64,000 bases of DNA from Flavobacteriaceae bacterium (GCA_947456955.1 CANGTQ010000004.1:93496-157495), one strand, 5' to 3'. Counted from the first letter of the stretch, positions 33,716 to 43,723 are shown. Translations and numbers: made by a program. Notes: generated by a model not told the origin, from the sequence alone.

Positions 33716-34723
33716 ATGAGCGCAACATCTCAAAATAATGACAATCAGGAAATTGATTTATCACAGATTTCTAAGAAAATAGGGAATTTTTTTGAAGGCC
33801 TTTCCAATTCTATTTTTTCAGGTATCTTATATATAAAAAGGAATATAGTTATTTTTATTTCTTTGTTTATTATTGGAGTAGCGATAGGTTATTACCTTGA
33901 TAAAACATCTGTTTCTTATGGTCACGAGATAATAGTGGCTCCTAATTTTGGCAGCACGGATTATTTATATGATAAAATTGACTTACTTGAGTCTAAAATT
34001 AAAGAACAGGATACTGTTTTTCTGAAATCAATTGGAATCCAAAAGCCAAAATCTTTGGGACAAATACAAATAGAACCAATTATAGATATCTACAACTTTG
34101 TGAACAGTAATACAAGTTTGGCTAACAATGCTCAAAACACTCAAAACTTTGAGTTAGTAAAATTACTTTCTGAAGATGGTGACATCAATAAGGTAATTAA
34201 GGAAAAGACAACAAGTAAAAATTACGGTCGCCACATTATTCACATCAGCACAAAAGGTTTTGTTACTAATAAAAGTATGATAGATCCTTTAATGACTTAC
34301 TTGAACCAAAACGAATATTATCAAAATGTTCAAAATGTTTATGTAAATAACATTAAAACAAAAATGAAGCAAAACGAAACAATTATTGGACAGATCGATA
34401 ATTTGTTAAATGAATTTTCTTCAACAACTACGAACAATCAAAAAAGTGATAAATTAGTGTATTATAATGAAAATACTCAACTGAATGAAATCATTAAGAC
34501 TAAAAACAATCTCATTGGTGAATTGGGCGGACAAAGAATGGACTTGGTGAACAATGTACAAATCATAATGAAAAACAGTAGTGTAATCAACGTTAAAAAT
34601 ACAAAAGGAATAAACGGAAAAATGAAACTGGTAATTCCATTATTACTGTTTTTTGCTTTTATTGGCATTAATATGTTCAAGAATTTTTACAGAAGACAAT
34701 CTGTAAAATTAGCGTCAAAATAG
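33716..34723 (+). CDS. Wzz-like polysaccharide chain-length protein
   Basis: This 335-residue protein has two membrane helices (about 43-60 and 303-320) around a long periplasmic region with coiled-coil segments, the layout of Wzz/polysaccharide co-polymerase proteins. It has no C-terminal tyrosine-kinase domain. It probably sets chain length of the polymer made by this locus. It starts 7 bases after the nucleoside-phosphorylase-like gene and 6 bases before rfbA, marking the left edge of the polysaccharide region. Confidence 0.75.
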   Translation: MSATSQNNDNQEIDLSQISKKIGNFFEGLSNSIFSGILYIKRNIVIFISLFIIGVAIGYYLDKTSVSYGHEIIVAPNFGSTDYLYDKIDLLESKIKEQDTVFLKSIGIQKPKSLGQIQIEPIIDIYNFVNSNTSLANNAQNTQNFELVKLLSEDGDINKVIKEKTTSKNYGRHIIHISTKGFVTNKSMIDPLMTYLNQNEYYQNVQNVYVNNIKTKMKQNETIIGQIDNLLNEFSSTTTNNQKSDKLVYYNENTQLNEIIKTKNNLIGELGGQRMDLVNNVQIIMKNSSVINVKNTKGINGKMKLVIPLLLFFAFIGINMFKNFYRRQSVKLASK

Positions 34724-34729
34724 GTTGTT

Positions 34730-35587
34730 ATGAAAGGAATTATATTAGCCGGTGGATCGGGAACAAGATTGCATCCGTTGACTTTAGCAGTAAGCAAACA
34801 GTTGATGCCGATTTATGATAAACCAATGATTTATTATCCACTATCCACTTTAATGTGGTCTGGGATTAATGAAATTTTAATTATATCAACACCTCACGAT
34901 TTACCTTTGTTCAGACAATTATTAGGCGATGGAAAAAGTTTGGGTTGTCGTTTTGAATATGCTGTACAGGAACATCCAAACGGATTAGCTGAAGCTTTCA
35001 TTATCGGAAAAGATTTTATTGGAAAAGACAAGGTTGCCTTGGTATTGGGGGATAATATTTTTTACGGGACAGGATTATCTGATTTATTGTTAGCAAATAA
35101 TAATCCGGATGGTGGAATTATTTATGCTTACCATGTTCATGATCCGGAACGATACGGTGTTGTCGATTTTGATAAAGACGGAAAAGTACTTTCTATTGAG
35201 GAAAAACCAGAACATCCTAAATCTAATTTTGCTGTACCTGGAATTTATTTTTACGACAATGATGTTGTTGAAATAGCCGCTAAAATTAAGCCAAGTCATC
35301 GAGGTGAAATCGAAATAACCGATGTAAATAAGGAATATTTAAGAAGAGGAAAACTCAAAGTAAGTATTCTCGACAGAGGAACAGCGTGGCTTGACACGGG
35401 AACATTTCAATCGTTGATGCAGGCCGGACAGTTCGTTCAGGTAATTGAAGAACGTCAGGGATTAAAAATTGGAGCCATCGAAGAAGCTGCTTATAGAATG
35501 GGGTTTATCGATGCAAAACAGTTAGAAAAATTAGCCCAACCACTTTTAAAAAGCGGTTATGGCAAACACTTACTTAGTTTAATTTAA
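34730..35587 (+). CDS. rfbA: Glucose-1-phosphate thymidylyltransferase
   Basis: This 285-residue enzyme makes dTDP-glucose, the first step of dTDP-L-rhamnose synthesis. It has the nucleotide-binding [11 protein letters not shown] near the N-terminus, [26 protein letters not shown] and [10 protein letters not shown], all typical of RmlA. Length is normal for the RmlA class. It is followed by rfbC and rfbD, but rfbB is missing from the window. Confidence 0.96.
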   Translation: MKGIILAGGSGTRLHPLTLAVSKQLMPIYDKPMIYYPLSTLMWSGINEILIISTPHDLPLFRQLLGDGKSLGCRFEYAVQEHPNGLAEAFIIGKDFIGKDKVALVLGDNIFYGTGLSDLLLANNNPDGGIIYAYHVHDPERYGVVDFDKDGKVLSIEEKPEHPKSNFAVPGIYFYDNDVVEIAAKIKPSHRGEIEITDVNKEYLRRGKLKVSILDRGTAWLDTGTFQSLMQAGQFVQVIEERQGLKIGAIEEAAYRMGFIDAKQLEKLAQPLLKSGYGKHLLSLI

Positions 35588-35590
35588 AAC

Positions 35591-36142
35591 ATGAATTTTA
35601 TTCCAACAAAACTTGAAGGCTGTTTTATTATTGAACCAAAAATAATCCTCGACGAAAGGGGTTATTTTATGGAAAGTTTTAATGAAAACACTTTTCAAAA
35701 AGGAGTGAACCAACAAGTTAATTTTGTACAAGACAACCAATCGTATTCATCTAAAGGAGTTTTGCGCGGATTACACTATCAAACCGGAGAACATGCTCAG
35801 GCTAAATTAGTGAGGGTTTTACAAGGAGAAGTTTTAGATGTTGCCGTTGATATTAGACCTAATTCACCAACATTTGGACAATATGAAGCCGTATTTTTAT
35901 CGGGAGAAAATCAGCGGCAATTTTTTGTTCCAAGAGGATTTGCTCATGGTTTTTTAGTGTTGAGTGATACTGCGACATTTTTCTATAAATGTGATAATTT
36001 TTATAACAAAGAATCAGAAGGCGGAATCAGTTATAATGATAAAACTATCAATATTGATTGGGGTTTTCCAACAGAAAACTTAATTATTTCTGAAAAAGAT
36101 AAAGTACAACCCAATTTAGAAAACGCCAAAAAAGCATGGTAG
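35591..36142 (+). CDS. rfbC: dTDP-4-dehydrorhamnose 3,5-epimerase
   Basis: This 183-residue cupin enzyme performs the third step of dTDP-L-rhamnose synthesis. It contains LRGLHYQ with the catalytic His and FFVPRGFAHGFLVLSD. It starts 3 bases after rfbA, and its stop overlaps the rfbD start by 7 bases. Confidence 0.95.
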   Translation: MNFIPTKLEGCFIIEPKIILDERGYFMESFNENTFQKGVNQQVNFVQDNQSYSSKGVLRGLHYQTGEHAQAKLVRVLQGEVLDVAVDIRPNSPTFGQYEAVFLSGENQRQFFVPRGFAHGFLVLSDTATFFYKCDNFYNKESEGGISYNDKTINIDWGFPTENLIISEKDKVQPNLENAKKAW

Positions 36143-37008
36143 TTTTAGTTACCGGAGCTAATGGACAATTAGGTCAGAGTTTGCAATTTATTGCAAAACA
36201 TTATCCAGAAATTCATTTTATTTTCTGTTCTTCGTCCGATTTAGATATAACTAATTTAGAAAGTTGCCAAGCAGTTTTTTTAAAAATAAAACCCAATTAT
36301 TGCATAAATGCCGCAGCTTATACAGCAGTCGACAAAGCAGAAAGTGAACCAGAGAAAGCAAATTTAATCAATGTTATTGGTACCAAAAATTTAGCTGTCG
36401 TTTGCAAAGAATTTTCATCCGTTTTACTTCATATTTCTACCGATTTTGTTTTTGATGGAAGTAAAAATATTCCCTACAATGAAACAGAGATTCCTAATCC
36501 AACAGGCGTTTACGGACAAACCAAATTAGACGGAGAAAAGGCAATTCAGGCAGTTTTTGAAAACTATTATATTATCAGAACTTCCTGGGTTTATTCTCAA
36601 TTTGGGAATAATTTCATGAAAACTATGTTGCGATTGGCTTCCGAAAGAGATTCTATTTCTGTAGTGAATGATCAAATCGGCACACCAACCAATGCAGTTG
36701 ATTTAGCCGAATGTTTGGTAAAAATAATTTGTCACACTGAGCTTGTCGAAGTGCAACAACCAACAACCGACAACTTTGGAGTTTACAACTTCAGCAACGA
36801 AGGACAATGCAGTTGGTATGATTTTGCTAAAGAGATTTTCAAAATCAATAAAATCGAGATAGATTTAAAACCAATTCCAACTTCTAGTTTTCCAACACCA
36901 GCAAAGAGACCAAAATACAGTGTTTTAGATAAAACTAAAATCAAGAGCACTTTTGGGCTTGAAATTAAAAATTGGGAACTAAGTTTAAAAAGAACGAACT
37001 CAATTTAA
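36136..37008 (+). CDS. rfbD: dTDP-4-dehydrorhamnose reductase
   Basis: This 290-residue SDR enzyme performs the last step to dTDP-L-rhamnose. It has the Rossmann motif TGANGQLG (6-13) and the catalytic YGQTK (Tyr126, Lys130). Residues 200-206 (HTELVEV) are encoded by a dispersed-repeat sequence at 36731-36753 and fall between conserved blocks, so they look like a tolerated insertion. Its end overlaps the convergent polymerase-like gene by 9 bases. Confidence 0.94.
   Translation: MVVLVTGANGQLGQSLQFIAKHYPEIHFIFCSSSDLDITNLESCQAVFLKIKPNYCINAAAYTAVDKAESEPEKANLINVIGTKNLAVVCKEFSSVLLHISTDFVFDGSKNIPYNETEIPNPTGVYGQTKLDGEKAIQAVFENYYIIRTSWVYSQFGNNFMKTMLRLASERDSISVVNDQIGTPTNAVDLAECLVKIICHTELVEVQQPTTDNFGVYNFSNEGQCSWYDFAKEIFKINKIEIDLKPIPTSSFPTPAKRPKYSVLDKTKIKSTFGLEIKNWELSLKRTNSI
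36731..36753. repeat. Dispersed short repeat inside rfbD
   Basis: GTCACACTGAGCTTGTCGAAGTG resembles the CACTGAGCTTGTCGAAGTG-type repeat I know to be scattered in flavobacterial intergenic regions. Here it is in frame in a gene and encodes HTELVEV. Confidence 0.6.
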
Positions 37009-38250
37009 ATTACTTTTCAACTTATTTTCTTCCGTTAGATTTTCTGAATATCGAATAAAACAGAGAAGGAATAAGTTAAAATATAGTATTCCATAATGTC
37101 GATAAAAGAAGTCTTCAATACAGCAAAGAATTAATACGTTAAATAAGAAAACCTTAAAAAGAAAGACATTTGATTTTAGGCAGATTTTGACGATATTGAA
37201 AAGATAAAACAAATAAAACAGCAGTCCAATGATTCCTGATGACAGGAAAATATAAAAATAATAGTTATGAGTCATGTAACTTTGATTTGTATAAAATGAT
37301 GAGTCATAGTTTTCTTTATAGGTATCATTTAATTTGTTTTGTAGATTTTCAAATCCCACACCAAACTCCCAATTTTCCTTTGCAATGGCAACAGAGCTAT
37401 CAAAAATGGCTTTTCTAATGTTTGTTGAATCATAAGAAACGTTTTCAGGTTTTACGTTAAAGCTTTGGAAAAGCTCTACAAATCGATACTTTATACCAGG
37501 TGTTAAGACAGCAAGAACGAACACTAAAATAAGCATTGCTGAAGATATGAATATCATTTGCTTCACCTTTAGGCCACTTCTTAAAAAGATCATCAAAATC
37601 AATGTTGAAATAAGTAAAATGATGTTTAGCCTAGTTAGCAATAGGAATGATATGAGTAAAAAACTAATTATAAATATCGATTCACTGTACTTTTTTTGTT
37701 TTAAAATTAAATCAAATGAGTGTGCAGAGCAAATAACAAGAAGAGATGTATAATAAGTAGGATGTATTACAAAAAGCTTAAATTCATAATATATATAACT
37801 TCTAAAACTTGAAACATGTTGAAAAACAATAAAAAATTCTGCTATTGAATAATTATAAAAGAAGCTAATTATATATATTATTGCTATAAGTAAACAAGTT
37901 AACTTCAAAACCATCATATATAAATTAAGTTTTTGCGTATCAAAAAACTTGGATGGTATTAACGAGAAAAAAACGGGTATTATTAAAAAGAAAAGGGAAT
38001 GTTGAATGTGTGCCGCACTAATAGCTGAGTTGTCGGAAAATAAAGAACGGAAAAATATAATCCAAAAAGGAATAGTAAGTAGTAGCGTTTTGGATTCAAA
38101 AAAAGAAAAGTCTTTGGCAGAAACTTTATAAATAATAACGTTAATGCAGATAACGATAACAATAAAACTCGATAAACTTTCTTTTAAAATTGGGAAAACA
38201 AATAATATTGAAATTAATAAAGGGAATAATTTTAACGAAATTTTTTTCAT
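37000..38250 (-). CDS. O-antigen polymerase/ligase-like membrane protein
   Basis: This 416-residue protein has about ten or more hydrophobic helices and one large periplasmic loop near residues 250-320 containing GVGFENLQNKLND, the Wzy/WaaL-like layout. It is probably the polymerase or a ligase of the polysaccharide pathway; the two families cannot be separated by sequence alone. It is convergent with rfbD, overlapping it by 9 bases, and divergent from the lipoprotein gene. Start ATG is at 38250. Confidence 0.75.
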   Translation of the reverse strand: MKKISLKLFPLLISILFVFPILKESLSSFIVIVICINVIIYKVSAKDFSFFESKTLLLTIPFWIIFFRSLFSDNSAISAAHIQHSLFFLIIPVFFSLIPSKFFDTQKLNLYMMVLKLTCLLIAIIYIISFFYNYSIAEFFIVFQHVSSFRSYIYYEFKLFVIHPTYYTSLLVICSAHSFDLILKQKKYSESIFIISFLLISFLLLTRLNIILLISTLILMIFLRSGLKVKQMIFISSAMLILVFVLAVLTPGIKYRFVELFQSFNVKPENVSYDSTNIRKAIFDSSVAIAKENWEFGVGFENLQNKLNDTYKENYDSSFYTNQSYMTHNYYFYIFLSSGIIGLLFYLFYLFNIVKICLKSNVFLFKVFLFNVLILCCIEDFFYRHYGILYFNLFLLCFIRYSENLTEENKLKSNLN

Positions 38251-38383
38251 TTTTGATGCTGTTGAAAAATAATTTTTATCAATTAGGGAGCCAAAAAATC
38301 AATAAAAACGGGTTCAAATTTTTGTAATCAAATATATGACATAATATAATTTATAATATATTTGTGCAATAAATTTTTATAAA

Positions 38384-38905
38384 ATGAAAAAGTTAATTGT
38401 ATTGTTTTTAGGTGGCGCTTTATTGTTGTCTTCTTGTGGAAAAGACAAGAAAAATGATTCCGATGTTCCTAATGAAGAAGTTGTAGCGAAAGATAATTTT
38501 TCGATTGTTCTGAATGCAATCTATGAAAAAGATGATGAACTTTCATTTGTTTACAAAAAAAATGGATATTGGGATTATGATCATCCGACAAAATATGCTG
38601 TAAAAGGGCAACCGAATTCACAAATGGTAAATGTTCCATTCCCATTAGGAGAAAAATGCGATAATATTCAAATAGATGTAAGTACCAACAAAGAACAAAA
38701 GGTATTAAAACTTACAGACATTTCAATATTAAACAATGGAAAAGAGATTGTGAATGGAAGAAACATGGCTTTTATAAAGTATTTCAACTTTGGAACAGCT
38801 TTTACTTGGGATGAAAAGAATTTGAGATATAATTTATTATTTGACCAAGAGTATCCTCCAAGAATAGTGGGTAGTGATGCTTTAGAAGCAATTTTAGCAA
38901 AATAA
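38384..38905 (+). CDS. Small lipoprotein, unknown
   Basis: This 173-residue protein has a lipoprotein signal peptide (MKKLIVLFLGGALLLSSCGKD, with Cys18 in SSC). The mature part is mixed beta/alpha with no family I recognise. It is an isolated plus-strand gene among polysaccharide genes on the minus strand, and its 3' end nearly touches the convergent glycosyltransferase. It could be a surface protein; no role is implied by context alone. Confidence 0.65.
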   Translation: MKKLIVLFLGGALLLSSCGKDKKNDSDVPNEEVVAKDNFSIVLNAIYEKDDELSFVYKKNGYWDYDHPTKYAVKGQPNSQMVNVPFPLGEKCDNIQIDVSTNKEQKVLKLTDISILNNGKEIVNGRNMAFIKYFNFGTAFTWDEKNLRYNLLFDQEYPPRIVGSDALEAILAK

Positions 38906-38907
38906 AA

Positions 38908-39990
38908 TTACAACGAGGAGTAAAGATCGTTCCATAAATAACCTCTTTTTTCCCAGCTGTAATTATTTAATACAAAATTTGAAAGATTTTCTCCACGAGA
39001 AAATCTTTCTTCGTTAGACCAATTTGTTGCCGCATTAATAGCACCGGTTAGTTCTTCTAAAGTTGGATTTATCATAATCCCGCCATTTGTTTTCCATTCT
39101 GGGCTTATACCGGTATTAAAAGTAGTAATTACAGGTGTTTTACATGCTGCCGCTTCTAAATTCACCATGCCTATTGCCTCTGAATAAGAAGGCGCCACGA
39201 AAGCTTTAGCGTTTGCATATAGTTCAAATTTTACATCACCAAAAACACCTCCTAAAAATTCAATTCGGTTTTCGAGTCCAGCTTTTCGAACTATTTTTTT
39301 CAAAGCGTCGGAATAACCATTTTCAGATCCAACGATTTTAAGTTTTATTTTTTTATCTTCAATTTTGCTCATAGACTCGATTAAGATATCCAGCCCTTTT
39401 TTAGGATGTAGTCTGCTTAAAAAGAGAAGGTATTCCTCTTCCGGATTATAAGCTTTAATTTTAGGTAAATCAGAATATTTGATGAAATTTGGAATTTCAA
39501 TTATATTCTTGTGTTTGGTTAGTTTGTAGAGATTTTCTTTTTCAAAAGGCGTAATAGCATGGATTATTTTTGCTTTGGCTAAGATTGAATTTAGAAGTAA
39601 AGCCATATACACTTTCTTCTTGGCCTGTTTGTCTTTTAGGTGCCAAGGCTCTAACATTCCGTGTGGGGTAATTACATAGGGCATATTGCTTTTATTGGCA
39701 AATCTACTCGCAGCATATTGGGCATGCATAAAAACGCCGTGTAAATGAATTAAATCTTCAGGTTTTATGTTAGACTTTAAAAAAGATTCCAATTCGGATG
39801 AATATCCCCAAAACTTAAATTTAGTTGAAGGAAAATAATGATGAGGATCGGCATCTTCAATTTGATTTGCCAGAATACTTGAGAAGAATTTCTCATTGGC
39901 ATTGAGATAATTATTAAGATTTTCTAAAACAGTCCTGACACCGCCGCTTTCTAATGTTACGCTTTCAGCAATATGATATAGTTTCTTCAC
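38908..39990 (-). CDS. Glycosyltransferase family 4 (GT4)
   Basis: This 360-residue GT-B protein has an N-terminal acceptor domain (EGG-like SGGVRTVLENL near 16-26) and the C-terminal nucleotide-sugar domain with FLSRLHPKKGLDILI and EAIGMVNLEAAACKTPVI, the EX7E region of GT4. It adds one sugar of the repeat unit. The frame opens at a GTG start (39988-39990), since no ATG fits before SVTLESGG. It is the third gene of a minus-strand run with a polymerase-like protein and a flippase upstream. Confidence 0.88.
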   Translation of the reverse strand: MKKLYHIAESVTLESGGVRTVLENLNNYLNANEKFFSSILANQIEDADPHHYFPSTKFKFWGYSSELESFLKSNIKPEDLIHLHGVFMHAQYAASRFANKSNMPYVITPHGMLEPWHLKDKQAKKKVYMALLLNSILAKAKIIHAITPFEKENLYKLTKHKNIIEIPNFIKYSDLPKIKAYNPEEEYLLFLSRLHPKKGLDILIESMSKIEDKKIKLKIVGSENGYSDALKKIVRKAGLENRIEFLGGVFGDVKFELYANAKAFVAPSYSEAIGMVNLEAAACKTPVITTFNTGISPEWKTNGGIMINPTLEELTGAINAATNWSNEERFSRGENLSNFVLNNYSWEKRGYLWNDLYSSL

Positions 39991-40013
39991 AGCTTTTTCT
40001 ATAATAAATTTAG

Positions 40014-41195
40014 TTAGGATTGATTGTCACTATTAAGTCTTTGGGCTTTATATTCTTTAAAAGAAAAGTAAAAAAGCCAAATGAAAAAGAATAATTCTGG
40101 AGGGAAGTAATGCCCATCCCGGAATAATTTCAAAAGGAAATAAATATATATTCCCTGTGCCATGTAAAGCTTAGGAGATTCATAGCATTTTACTCCAATT
40201 AAAAGAATGTAAACAATCAATATAAATCCGATAAGCCCAAATTCTGAAACAACCCTTGTGAATAATGAGTTAGCATCAAAAGAGTTATCAACATGGCGCC
40301 CTTGTTTTCTTAAATATTCAGGAGGCCTCATTTCTTTTAGATAGCGCTGGGTGTGCATATAATGATGACTTCCAATTCCGCTCCCTAAAGGATGATCTTT
40401 AATATTTTCTTTGGCAATGAAAATGTTACTAATTAAAACATACGAACTTAAGTTTGTGTCTTTGTCAAACTTTCCGGTATTGATAACATTTAACGAACGG
40501 TATGTATCATCAACCCTTAGTTTAAAAAAAGGTAATTCATTATATACAAAATAAAACAACACGACTACAACAGGCAGCATTCCAAAAAGATATCGTACCC
40601 TTTTTAGTGTTAAATTCGGAATTATTAATAAAAGTCCACAACCTACATAACCCAAAGAAGACCCCGACAAAATAACTGTTCCGAAGATTAATAGAAAATT
40701 TAAATATTTTTTTTCTTTAAAATAATAATAAAAGGCGGGTATTACTACTATGACGTAATGTGCAGGTTCTTTAAAAATGCTGTTTAACCTTCCGTCTGCA
40801 TAATTGAATCCTAAGAAATAAAAAACATATCCGATGATTGCCACATACAAACACATCTTAACATATACCTTAATGATTTCGGCAGGCTTGTATAAAGAGA
40901 TAAAATTATAATAGTAAACACCTACTATACCAATTCCCAGAATTTGAGAAGCCATGTAATTATAGGGAATCCAGATAATAGTATAAGTAATGAGCCCATG
41001 AAGAAAAAAGAATAGCAATAAAAGAGCAAAGTACTTATTTAAAACTACTTGTTTAATCTTAAATAATAAAATATAATTGACAAAAATGATTAGATATAAT
41101 AGTTTCCAATCAATAATAAAATTGAAAAAGAAAGCTTCAGTAAATATCGCAAATACAGAGGAGTATAAAAGATAATCTTTTATTGCAATTTTCAT
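40014..41195 (-). CDS. O-antigen polymerase-like membrane protein
   Basis: This 393-residue protein has about ten hydrophobic helices and a periplasmic loop with NVINTGKFDKDTNLSSYVL followed by HPLGSGIGSHHYMH, as in Wzy-type polymerases. Start is taken as the ATG at 41195 (MKIAIKDYLL), not the upstream in-frame TTG. It lies between the flippase and the GT4 gene on the minus strand and is the best candidate for Wzy of this unit, although two similar proteins exist elsewhere in the locus. Confidence 0.72.
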   Translation of the reverse strand: MKIAIKDYLLYSSVFAIFTEAFFFNFIIDWKLLYLIIFVNYILLFKIKQVVLNKYFALLLLFFFLHGLITYTIIWIPYNYMASQILGIGIVGVYYYNFISLYKPAEIIKVYVKMCLYVAIIGYVFYFLGFNYADGRLNSIFKEPAHYVIVVIPAFYYYFKEKKYLNFLLIFGTVILSGSSLGYVGCGLLLIIPNLTLKRVRYLFGMLPVVVVLFYFVYNELPFFKLRVDDTYRSLNVINTGKFDKDTNLSSYVLISNIFIAKENIKDHPLGSGIGSHHYMHTQRYLKEMRPPEYLRKQGRHVDNSFDANSLFTRVVSEFGLIGFILIVYILLIGVKCYESPKLYMAQGIYIYFLLKLFRDGHYFPPELFFFIWLFYFSFKEYKAQRLNSDNQS

Positions 41196-41378
41196 TGATT
41201 TGTTTTTTTGTAAAGCCAAATATACGAATGATTACTATTTTTGGGGGTATATTTTATTCCGTCATCTGTAAATACAATCGAATTATAGTTTGAAAGATAT
41301 TTGATAATTTTTAACTCCATAACAGTATTGAATTTACGTTTAATTCTAAGTAAAAGACGCTTATTTTTTTATAAGAAA

Positions 41379-42707
41379 TTATTCATTTGAGGGTATTTTT
41401 TTAATTATGTTGTAACACTCAAGAGGTATAAAAATGACCCAAATTAGTAATATAATAACCGTAGAGATTACTACGCTATTAATACCAAAATCAAGATGTA
41501 TAAATAAATAGGATAGCGGAATTTTTAAAAACACACTCAAAAGTAAAAGGATGATATATTTATTTAATTTCCCGATTCCATTTAAGAAGAACGTATAAAA
41601 AGTAACAAAAACACGAAAAGTGGTTGCTGCTGCAGTGTAGAATATCAATCCACTTGGCAAAGTAATTTTATCTTTTATCCAAATAGAAATAACAAAGGGG
41701 CATATCAATGAGATAACCACAATAAACAAAAAAATGATTACGAATAAAAGATTAAATCTTCTGAATGAGGAAAGCAAAACCGCTTTGTTATTCTCCACAT
41801 AATTCTTAGCAAACATTGACCATAATGGTGAAAGCGTAGCAAGTAAAATCATTATCGGAAACTGAAAATACTTGTTCACTATCTCATAAGGCACAATATC
41901 TTTTGGACCAAAAACATTGGAAAGTATATAATTATCAGAAGAAAAAACAAACAACAAACCAACTTGAATTATCATGTATTTAGTTCCAAGGATAATAATT
42001 TCTTTTAAAAATTCTTTTGAAGTTTTAACTGTAGTCTTGAGGTTTAGTTTTTCTAAATAAAAGAAAAATAAAGTATATAGAAAGTTTACTAAAAAACAGG
42101 ATAGACCATTTAATAAAGTAATAATCATCAGTTTGTTTTCGATGGGTATATTTGGAGCGATTAGTATTAAAACCCCAAGCGAAGCTAAAAACAAGATTTG
42201 ATTTACGGCAATAGATTGTTCGGCATATTTTCCTTTTAAGAATGCCACAAACAAAGATTTATGGACATTGAATAAAAAGTTTAAACAAAAAAAGAACATG
42301 TTAATTGCAAATAGTTTTTTGACAAAGATTGAGGAGTGAACAGGTATTTTTAAAAAAGTTTTTAAATCAATGATAAAAATCAATACCAAAAAAAAGACAA
42401 ATAAAAACAGAGCAATGTAAGCGGTTATTTTATAGGTTGATTTTAAATAACTTTTAAGCAAATCCTTTCTATTTTCATGAATTAGAATCGGCACCTTGGT
42501 TTTTAGAACACTAGCCAACCCAAAATCCATTAATAAAACCCATTGAAAAAGTGCAAAAACCAATACCCATAAGCCATAATCGGTATCTCCCAAATAATGG
42601 ATTAAAATTGGTATCGAAATAAATAAGGAAAGGCCGGAAACACCTTTATATAATCCACTCATTACGAGATGATTGCTGGTAATTTTCCTAATTAATGTAG
42701 CTAGCAT
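41379..42707 (-). CDS. Polysaccharide flippase (Wzx/MOP family)
   Basis: This 442-residue protein has about 12 membrane helices and the N-terminal GVSGLSLFISIPILIHYLGDTDYG region of Wzx-type polysaccharide transporters, moving undecaprenyl-linked repeat units across the inner membrane. It is the first gene of the minus-strand unit, divergent from the FkbM gene. The gap upstream carries a 19-bp palindrome. Start ATG is at 42707. Confidence 0.85.
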   Translation of the reverse strand: MLATLIRKITSNHLVMSGLYKGVSGLSLFISIPILIHYLGDTDYGLWVLVFALFQWVLLMDFGLASVLKTKVPILIHENRKDLLKSYLKSTYKITAYIALFLFVFFLVLIFIIDLKTFLKIPVHSSIFVKKLFAINMFFFCLNFLFNVHKSLFVAFLKGKYAEQSIAVNQILFLASLGVLILIAPNIPIENKLMIITLLNGLSCFLVNFLYTLFFFYLEKLNLKTTVKTSKEFLKEIIILGTKYMIIQVGLLFVFSSDNYILSNVFGPKDIVPYEIVNKYFQFPIMILLATLSPLWSMFAKNYVENNKAVLLSSFRRFNLLFVIIFLFIVVISLICPFVISIWIKDKITLPSGLIFYTAAATTFRVFVTFYTFFLNGIGKLNKYIILLLLSVFLKIPLSYLFIHLDFGINSVVISTVIILLIWVIFIPLECYNIIKKIPSNE

Positions 42708-42781
42708 TAGGTTATTATTAGATAATTTGAGGTTAGAACAATATTTCCTAAAAAAAATAAGCAGTAAATGTAATCATAAAT

Positions 42782-42800
42782 ACTTGAAAACTTTTCAAGT
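42782..42800. promoter_or_regulatory. 19-bp palindrome between divergent polysaccharide units
   Basis: ACTTGAAAA, a single C, then TTTTCAAGT form a perfect inverted repeat. It lies 75 bases upstream of the wzx-like start and 175 bases upstream of the FkbM start, so it could be an operator or a hairpin. Confidence 0.5.
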
Positions 42801-42974
42801 TAGCTTATTAATCCATTTCAATTACTCTGGAATTTCGATAGAAAATTTAAATAAAAAAGGCAGTAGAATTTAGTGTTTTCTGCTAAAATATTATAGATAA
42901 AAGTGGTAATATTCAGGTTTTATTATATCTTGCAACGGTTTTAAAATAAAGACAATTTCAAGCTTCAAATTAAA

Positions 42975-43712
42975 ATGAAATACCAAACCTTAATAAAACA
43001 GATCTTCATTGTTGGAAAATCAAAATGGTTTCTCTATTTTCTAAGAGGAAAAATATTTTCTTTTTCATCATTTGAAATCGTTACTAATTTAAAGAGAACG
43101 GTACCTAATTTAGATTGTATTATAGATGTTGGAGCTAACTCAGGTCAATTTTCAAAGGTAGCTAGTTTTCATTTTCCAAATGCAATAATGCATGTTTTTG
43201 AGCCACTTCCGAACCTCTATCCAAAAATCGAAAAGATATTTAAAGGAAAACAGAATATAAGCACTTATAATTTAGCATTAGGCAACGAATCAGGAACAAT
43301 AAAGTTCAACCAAAATGAGTTCGGCCATATCAGTTCTGTGTTAAATATTAGTTCAGATAATGTTCATTATCCAAAGGGAAATGGTTTGAATCAAATAGAT
43401 GTTGAGATAAAGACCTTAGATTCACTTTCATTGTTTGATGGGAAAAACAAAGGAACTTCATTGTTGAAATTGGATGTTCAGGGTTATGAGTTGGAAGTTC
43501 TGAAAGGAGGAGAAAAAACCCTTACTAATCTTGATTATATTTTGATTGAGGCTAATTTGGAGCAGCTTTATGTCAACCAACCTTCATTTACTCAAGTTAA
43601 TAATTATCTAAACAGCAAAGGTTTTGAACTGTCTGATATGCTTGATTTTAACTTGGGAGCAAAAAACAAGTATATCGAAATTGATTTATTGTATAAAAAA
43701 GTTCAAGGATAA
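42975..43712 (+). CDS. FkbM-family methyltransferase
   Basis: This 245-residue protein has the SAM motif IIDVGANSGQFSK (about 46-58), an acidic motif in HVFEPLPN, and SLLKLDVQGYELEVLKGG, the FkbM hallmark. It probably O-methylates a sugar of the repeat unit. It is the first gene of the plus-strand unit that runs through to the glycosylphosphotransferase. Confidence 0.85.
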   Translation: MKYQTLIKQIFIVGKSKWFLYFLRGKIFSFSSFEIVTNLKRTVPNLDCIIDVGANSGQFSKVASFHFPNAIMHVFEPLPNLYPKIEKIFKGKQNISTYNLALGNESGTIKFNQNEFGHISSVLNISSDNVHYPKGNGLNQIDVEIKTLDSLSLFDGKNKGTSLLKLDVQGYELEVLKGGEKTLTNLDYILIEANLEQLYVNQPSFTQVNNYLNSKGFELSDMLDFNLGAKNKYIEIDLLYKKVQG

Positions 43713-43723
43713 GAATTAAGAAG

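Noticed and set aside
42673..42873. 66-residue frame before the FkbM gene
   Set aside because: It overlaps the Wzx gene start, has no recognisable domain, and spans the palindrome region.
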